Shown here piece by piece: positions 57,930 through 64,000 of a DNA stretch of 64,000 nt. The position numbers were made by a program, and so were the translations under genes. The number at the start of each line of letters is the position of its first letter. Positions within the stretch are counted from its first letter, which is position 1. The notes beneath the pieces were generated by a model. It was not told where the DNA came from and did no database searches. It saw nothing but the letters and a program-made list of their open reading frames with translations. Source of the DNA: Phyllostachys edulis (taxonomy: Eukaryota; Streptophyta; Magnoliopsida; Poales; Poaceae); contig CM070548.1 of NCBI GenBank assembly GCA_036346405.1, forward strand, positions 68,543,739 through 68,607,738, read 5' to 3'.

Positions 57930-60900
57930 TGTAACATCCCAAATGTATAATTAGGGTTAATCAAGTATAATTATATGTGTAGAAATTAAAACTTTTTCTC
58001 ACATCTTGAAAAACCCTAAAATCTTATGTAATTATTGTCCAAGAGTTGTGTAATTCAAAACACAAAGCTCTTGTTGACCAAAAATCAAACTCATTCTCCA
58101 ATTATCTTAAATCTTGTGTCAAACATTTGGAATATATTTTTCCTTGGTCCCAAAAACTGATATGGGACCCCTTCAAAAAATATCATGAGTTATAGCACTT
58201 GTTGATAAACTTTGGAGGCAAAATGAATCATTAAACAGCCTTAATAAATTTCCTGAGAAAAATGCATTGCATAATAACCTCTGGAAATTTTATTACAGGT
58301 TCATCTTAATGTCGAGTAAGCTCCAGTTAAAATTTCATCAAATTTGGAGTTCATTTGCTAGCCCAAACAATTTGGCAAAGTCTCACCAGAGAAACAAAAT
58401 TTAAAACCACCTGACTGTTCCTTGGGCTAGCCATGTTCAAAGTCGGTCGGCCCAACCATGTCTGCACCTCAACAGACCTCATCTCCACCTTGATCAGTCG
58501 TGGTGTTGGATCTACATCCAACCGCCACGACCTCCTCTCAGTCAACCTTGCTTAGGACCTCCCACCTCCCGCGTTACGGCCGTAAGACCTCTCTTTGCAT
58601 TTAGTTGAGGTCGTAGCCGTTGGATTTACATCCAACAGCCACGACCTCCTCCTCAAACGTTCTCAGTTAAGACCTCCCCACCTCATCAGGTCACAACCGC
58701 TGGATCAAAGATCCACGGTCATGACCTCCCCATGCGTTAAATCCCAAAGACCTCGCCTTGTTGAGGTCTTGGCCCTTGAATTAAGATCCAACCGCCCCGA
58801 CCTCCCATGGTTATCCAACCTCAAAAACCACCTTCCACCTTGGCGAGGTCATCGCTGTTGGATTTACATCCAACCGCTCCTGACCTCCCTTTGTACTCAC
58901 TTGAGGTCGTAGCCGTTGGATTTACATCCAAAGGCCACGACCTCCTCTCAAAAATATTACAAGGTCCTCCGCCTTGATGAGGTCCATGCCCTTGGATTTG
59001 CATCCAAAGGCCATGACCTCCCTCGATCTCTTATGTTGGCGTGCTGATTAAGTCCCAAGCGGAGGTCCGCACTGCGTTGGATAGAGATCCAACGCTTTGG
59101 ACCTCTGTCCATTTCTCACGTCGTTTTCACGTTAAGGAGATCGGAGGGCCACGACCTCCTCACCTTGATCGTGTGGTGGGACCTCCTCCCACCACTTAAA
59201 ACATAACGGTTCAAAATAGGATCCGATGGTTAGGACCTCTCCTGTGTCTTATCCAACGCCATAAAGTCCTCCCCGTTCTTCTCCTTCCTCTGGCGCTACG
59301 GCAAACTCGAGCGGCGCAATTAATGCGTGTCGACCGTGGGGTACACTTCATGACTCTTTCTTGACCCGCATTTAATGTAGGTCGACTTTTAGCCTCTCAG
59401 TCAAGCCCGAGCCCGCCCTTGTCGCCCCCATGTCTTGTCCACCTCATGGATCACTGTGGGCTAAGCTCACCATGGAGCTTAGCCCCACTCATCACCTTCA
59501 ATCAAGTTATAAAGTACCCTTGAAGCCTCCCTTGGCTTCCTTTGCACACTAATTGACCTCGGCCTTGCACTTTGTGCGTGGTCGAGCTCCTCTACACTAA
59601 CACTCACTCACCTCACTAGTGGTCGCCATTGTTGATGTCCTTGGAGCTTCTCGGTAGCTCAAGGGTTCCAGTGGCTCCCTCTTCCACCCTCGCTCATTTT
59701 GTGCTCCCCAAACCTCTGGAAGTTAACCCTAACTTAGTTTGTTTGGGCGCCAGAGGAGGACAAAGTCGGGCTTGAAGTGGAGCTTTGGTAGTGGAGCCCC
59801 TGTCTTCCCCAACTCAGGCCACCACCTCCACGACCTCCCTGAAGACCTTAGGACCACCAGGTAAACCCTGTTAGTCCTGAGATCTTGCACCCTTATGAAT
59901 GATCTCGCGGAGCTTTTCTTGGCACAAGCTTGATTGTCGCTACGAGCTCGTTTTTGCATTTTCAGATTGTGGCCGTGCGGGACGTATTGGTCCTCTCCGG
60001 CCACGGCGTTCAAGGCCGCTCATTGCTTGTTGAGAGGTCCGTTAGTGCGCATGGTTATTGCGAACCAACGGTACCATTGGATCTCGCCGCGAGCTCTACA
60101 TCGCCGGCGAGATCACTTCTTCACGCCGGGATTTTGTCGGATGTCCCGAGCGTGTCATTGTCGTTTTAGGACATAACCGCCGTTTTAAATGCCCAATCAT
60201 CGCAATCATTGGCGTCTTAACCGCCATTAACCCTGCCCCTTTGCGCGCATTAAAACCCTCGCGGACCTCCTCGTGGTCCGCGCGCATTAATGCCCTCGTC
60301 CAAACATGTGCGCGCTGAAGCTGCGGGATGTCCGGACCTCCTCCGAGGAGATCCGGAGCGCCCAAGACCTCCTTGGCGCATCTTAGCCGCCCTGACCTCC
60401 TCGGAGGTGCAGGACGCTGAGGACCTCCTCTGGGACCTCCTCGAGGTCATCTCCCGCTGAGGACCTCCCTTTAGATCTGGTCCGATTCCGGACCTCCTTC
60501 CTGTTGTGGTCCGTTGGATCTCCCATCTACGGCCACGACCTCCCTCACCTCGCGCATGTGCGTGGTTAGGAGGTCCAGACCTCTGGACCTCCCATGTGCG
60601 TGTGTGTTGTTCTCTTGGGAGGTCTCGAGCCGTTAGATCTGTGATCTGTGGCTCACGACCTCCCATGTCTTTGTGAGTGTTGAAATGCCAAGTAAAGTCT
60701 TAATAATAAATGTAATAAGGTATAAACTTTAAAATTTCATATCTTTTTCTTCTTAAATCCAAATGAGGTCATTCAAGTTGTGTTAGCTCTATCTTGAACT
60801 TGACTTTAATCTAAAAATGATTATAAGTTGAGTTCAGCTCCAGAGCACAGTTAGCCACTAGATTTTAAAACTCCCTTTTAAATATACATTCAAATTAATG

Positions 60901-63045
60901 CTTAGCTTGTAAAATTCATAACTACTGCTCAGAGGTTGTTTTTGAGTGAGACCAACTTTGTTGGTTTCCTCTATTAATGAACTCACTAAGAAAATTAGTT
61001 TTGAGCATGTTGCTGTTAGAAAAATGAGGACTTGTGCGTTATAATTTTGTTCAAGTTCTTGTTTTTGAAAAATTATAGAAAGTGCATAATAGCTCCAAAT
61101 GAGATGAACTCAATTGTGTTATTCATCTCATGAGGTGCTGGTTTTGCAGTAAAATTTCAGCCTCACCACTGTTCTAGAAAATGTTGCCTCATAATTAAAT
61201 TAGTAAATAGTGCAGTTTGGTATTTTTAGGGTGAGCAGAATTGTTTTGCTTATATCTTTTGCATTAAGAATCCAAATCCATTGGTTCTTGTTGCAAAATC
61301 TCCTAAAAATCACCCTCTTGCTGCTGTAGAAATTTCAAAGTATTTGGAGTTCTTTTGCTGTGTTGTCTTTGTTGTCTTTCGTCGTTCTTATCGGTTCTTT
61401 ATCGCTTTTCCGTTAGGTTTCGACATTTGTGGTGATCCCGAAAGTGACCCTCCGCAACAAAGTGACCAGCAACAAGGCAAGCAGTTTGACCATCTCCCAT
61501 CATGTCCCATTACTTTAAAGCTTACTACTTTGTTTTACTTCTATGTATGCATGCTACTTTGTGTTAAATGTCGCTAGCTTTCCTATAGTTGCATAATCTG
61601 AGGAATTGTTATCCTCTACTACCAATGAGCCTAGGTTATTCGCTGTGGTTTAAGCTCGTTGGATGAGCTCTTATCACTTAGTAGTTGCGCTTAAAACCGC
61701 TTAGACATGCTTAGCTATCGGTAGTAATGGGCGATCATCGACATAGTCGATGGTCTTGATCACACAAGTATAATTATTCCTCCTATATGTCCAGCACTTG
61801 TGCTTTGATTAATTTGTAAAATCAAAACTGAAAATAAAATGTCGATTTAGACTTGGGCATATTGGATGGATGGTGCGGTTTTGGAATGTGGTGGTATGCG
61901 GGTCCCTAAGGACCGAGTACTTGGGTCACTAAGCCAAGCGCTTTTGCGTGCTAACCACACGAGGGGATATGGGACCTCTCTTGACTAAGTACTTTGGGAG
62001 GTGTTAATTATGAGTTGGTTGGTGGGTATGTTTTAATAAAATCTGTGTGTGTGGTGTTGGGAGGGAGCATTGGCACCCGGTTAGAACATCTAATGTGTCT
62101 TGTCCCGTGGGTTCTTGGCTCGTAATTAGCATCGCCCATTGGAAATGTCTCAGAGACTTAGCCGTCTGCAAGCACACCAAAGGTAGTGTGCCTAAAGGAA
62201 AGGCGATGCAGGCGTGTGGGTACATTGGTACACCCTATGAGGATAAAACTATTCAATAGCCTCGCCCTAGGTTATGGACATGCTTGGTAAGGTCGTTCAA
62301 GACTAGTCTCAACCTTTTAATTAAAACTTGATGGGTTGGTATGAACGGGAGTCCATGTTATTGTTGTGGTGACTAAGGGTTAGTCACTTCGTGTTTGTTC
62401 TTGTTGTTGTTATTATGTTATTATCGCGTTGTATTTCAACAATTAAAAATGCTTTATCAAATTGCCTTCAATCTATTATGTTATTGCAAATGAAACTTGC
62501 TTTGTGCTAAAATGAGTCCAAAGCCTCATCCACTTAAATAAAGCTTGCATGTAGCTAAATTATAGTTCTGTTATCTTACACGTCAGTCTTGCGAGTACAA
62601 TAAACAAGTTATTGTACTCATTTGCTTTGCTTAACAAATTTGTTGCAGAGGACGGAGGTGAGCTCCAAGAGCCTTACTTCTGTGCCACGTGTTGCGCTTT
62701 TTCTTGACGACTAGCTTGGCGGTCGGTCACGATGCCTAGGGTTAAGGCACACTTGATTGGCTTTGTGTTATAGCCATCTTTATGGCACTTTTGCTTCATT
62801 GTTATCTTTTTATTTGTTGCTTTTTGGCCTAAGGGCCTCTCTTTGTAATAGCTATTCCATTTTAATATTAACTTCGGTTTGTTGCTTATGTACTATGTGT
62901 TGTATGGAATTGATATACTCTTTTGTTGTGAGGTATGTATCTTGCATTCGGGAGTATACATTTCTCGAGACCGGTTTATTTGGTTGATAATACTAGGGTC
63001 AATTGGATGACTAAGTATTATGAGCCTAATAAACATCGGGTCTCT
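57925..63045 (+). mobile_element. Solo long gypsy-type LTR (copy 4) inside the kinase gene
   Basis: It begins TGTAACATCCC at 57930 and shows the family landmarks: GGTTTCGACATTTG...GGCAAGCAG at 61415-61480, GGTACACCCTATGAGG at 62228 followed by TATTCAATAGCC, GAGTACAATAAACAAGTTATTGTACTC at 62594, and an end in ATCGGGTCTCT. GAGCCAAC occurs on both sides (57917-57924 and 63046-63053), although five extra bases (GGCCA) lie between the left copy and TG. There is no internal gag-pol, so it is a solo LTR of about 5.1 kb. It contains a palindrome array at 58497-59110 and 60500-60665. Confidence 0.72.
58497..59110. repeat. Array of 42-nt palindromes in the LTR
   Basis: At least eight units of the form GAGGTCGTAGCCGTTGGAT, a 4-base TTAC-type loop and then the complementary ATCCAAC...CACGACCTC are visible. 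Well-kept units are 58607-58648, 58903-58944 and 58979-59020, each 42 bases; others start near 58497, 58688, 58763, 58843 and 59063. Each could fold into a hairpin with a stem of about 19 bases. Two more, with a different centre, lie at about 60502-60550 and 60621-60664. Confidence 0.88.
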
Positions 63046-63117
63046 GAGCCAACAATGGAAGTTGTGGTTCAAAGAACTCAAAGATTTCTTCGCCGAGGGT
63101 CCAAGCTTCAAGTCTGA
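63046..63117 (+). pseudogene. LRR receptor-like kinase pseudogene, 3' piece with stop codon
   Basis: It reads EPTMEVVVQRTQRFLRRGSK, then LQV and TGA. This is the usual end of a plant receptor-kinase C-lobe (RPTMEAVVQ type). It joins the EPT of the piece ending at 57929, with the EPT codons repeated on both sides of the LTR. Confidence 0.75.
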
Positions 63118-64000
63118 ACCAGTTGACACGAGAAGTATTTTGAGAACCTCATTGACTGAGGTCTTTTGTGATGGTAATGAGTGATGTGAGGGTAATGATC
63201 CGATTGCCAACGACATGCTAATGTGGAACATGTTACTACCGATTAACTAGTCACTTTCCTAATGATCTCACCATTTCATGGTTAATGTATCACTATCTTT
63301 TCATCACCGAATCTTTGAAAGTACGTGTATCGATGGGAACCTTTGGTTACGTACATCAAGATGGCATGAATGTAGTAGATTTGTAAGCCATTAGTCGCAC
63401 AATGAGTTCAAAGATTTGTAACGTTACTTTGATCAACTTTGTCTTGGCATTGCATGCATTGAAGTGCTCTACCATATACAAATTCGATTAATGGTTCTTA
63501 CAAACTCTCGTGAAGCGACTAATTGAATGTAGAACGACCAAATTGGGGGCATGTCATTTATTGTCTTATGCTAAGAAAATCAAGAACATCCATATGTTAG
63601 TACTATATTATCAATTAAGTAGTAGCTCTCAACACGAAGATTATGATCCAAACGATACACGAACTATATCATTTGGAGGGCATAATGTCAATGGATCAGC
63701 AATCGATGATGGAGATATGGGTGTCTTTCGTGATAGTATTGCTACTTCTTTAATGGCGCAAGAGGGTAAATAGATTACATTAATATGATATATACATGTT
63801 GCGGTGACAAGATAATTGCATCATATATGATTAAATATTATTTTTCTTATGTTATTTTGTTTGGTTGGTGATATTGGCCTTTCTATATTAATTTCTTCCG
63901 TTAAGCAATGTCCAAAATAAATACACGCATGCACTACGACGATATCCATTTTGTTTCATATGTACAAATGCATGTATCGTCATATTTTCATATCCCATGA
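63118..64000 (+). other. 3' flank of the kinase pseudogene; one unsupported short frame
   Basis: AT-rich DNA. A frame of 87 codons at 63510-63773 (ending MGVFRDSIATSLMAQEGK) has no recognisable domain and no close regulatory signals. It could be an exon of a gene extending past the window or chance. Confidence 0.35.

Noticed and set aside
59729..60666. Several ORFs on both strands near 60 kb
   Set aside because: They are inside the solo LTR, overlap each other, and follow the GC-rich palindrome repeats; no domain.
1..64000. CRISPR arrays, tRNA or rRNA genes
   Set aside because: No regular spacer array and no tRNA or rRNA signature was seen; the only repeat arrays are LTR palindromes and microsatellites, and tRNA-like motifs are retroelement primer sites.

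Overview
This is nuclear DNA from a grass, most likely rice or a close relative (Oryza). The evidence is the GC-rich first exons beside AT-rich introns and intergenic DNA, grass-type Ty1/copia and Ty3/gypsy retrotransposons nested in each other, Helitrons with rice-like termini, and plant genes with GT-AG introns. No bacterial, organellar or RNA-gene features were seen.

Layout. 1-30.4 kb is a retrotransposon nest. It holds long LTRs of a chromovirus-type gypsy family (1-1880, 2386-7546, 14247-14905 plus 26295-30426). The degenerate gypsy gag-pol with a C-terminal chromodomain lies at about 10.2-14.2 kb. Copia pol fragments lie at 1.9-2.3 kb and 7.6-10.0 kb. A Sirevirus-type solo LTR with a perfect 5-bp target duplication sits at 4586-6359. 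An almost complete Sirevirus-like copia element on the minus strand (14906-26294) is nested inside the gypsy 3' LTR; it carries a third ORF downstream of pol.

30.8-34.2 kb holds a compact non-autonomous LTR element (30823-32363). Its right LTR ends 62 bp before the start codon of an intact four-exon flavin-containing monooxygenase gene. 34.8-42.6 kb holds a broken FMO fragment and then three candidate Helitrons. The first (35065-39240) carries pieces of an A-type cyclin gene.

43.3-53.2 kb is the gene-bearing core. A four-exon coiled-coil protein gene is on the plus strand, and a three-exon gene for a C4C4 RING protein (CNOT4-type finger) is on the minus strand. 54.0-54.4 kb has two copies of an MRS2-type magnesium-transporter exon fragment. 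55.9-56.6 kb has a two-exon gene for a small secreted cysteine-rich peptide. 57.4-63.1 kb has an LRR-receptor-kinase pseudogene whose last coding segment is split by a 5.1-kb solo LTR; that LTR contains an array of 42-nt palindromes.

The intact genes do not form a pathway. The main theme is transposon biology: nested insertion, gene-fragment capture, an LTR placed as a likely promoter, and repeated evolution of palindrome arrays in unrelated LTRs. Identities come from motif recognition by eye. Element boundaries and exon junctions are inferred from termini, target duplications and splice consensus, not from alignments or transcripts.
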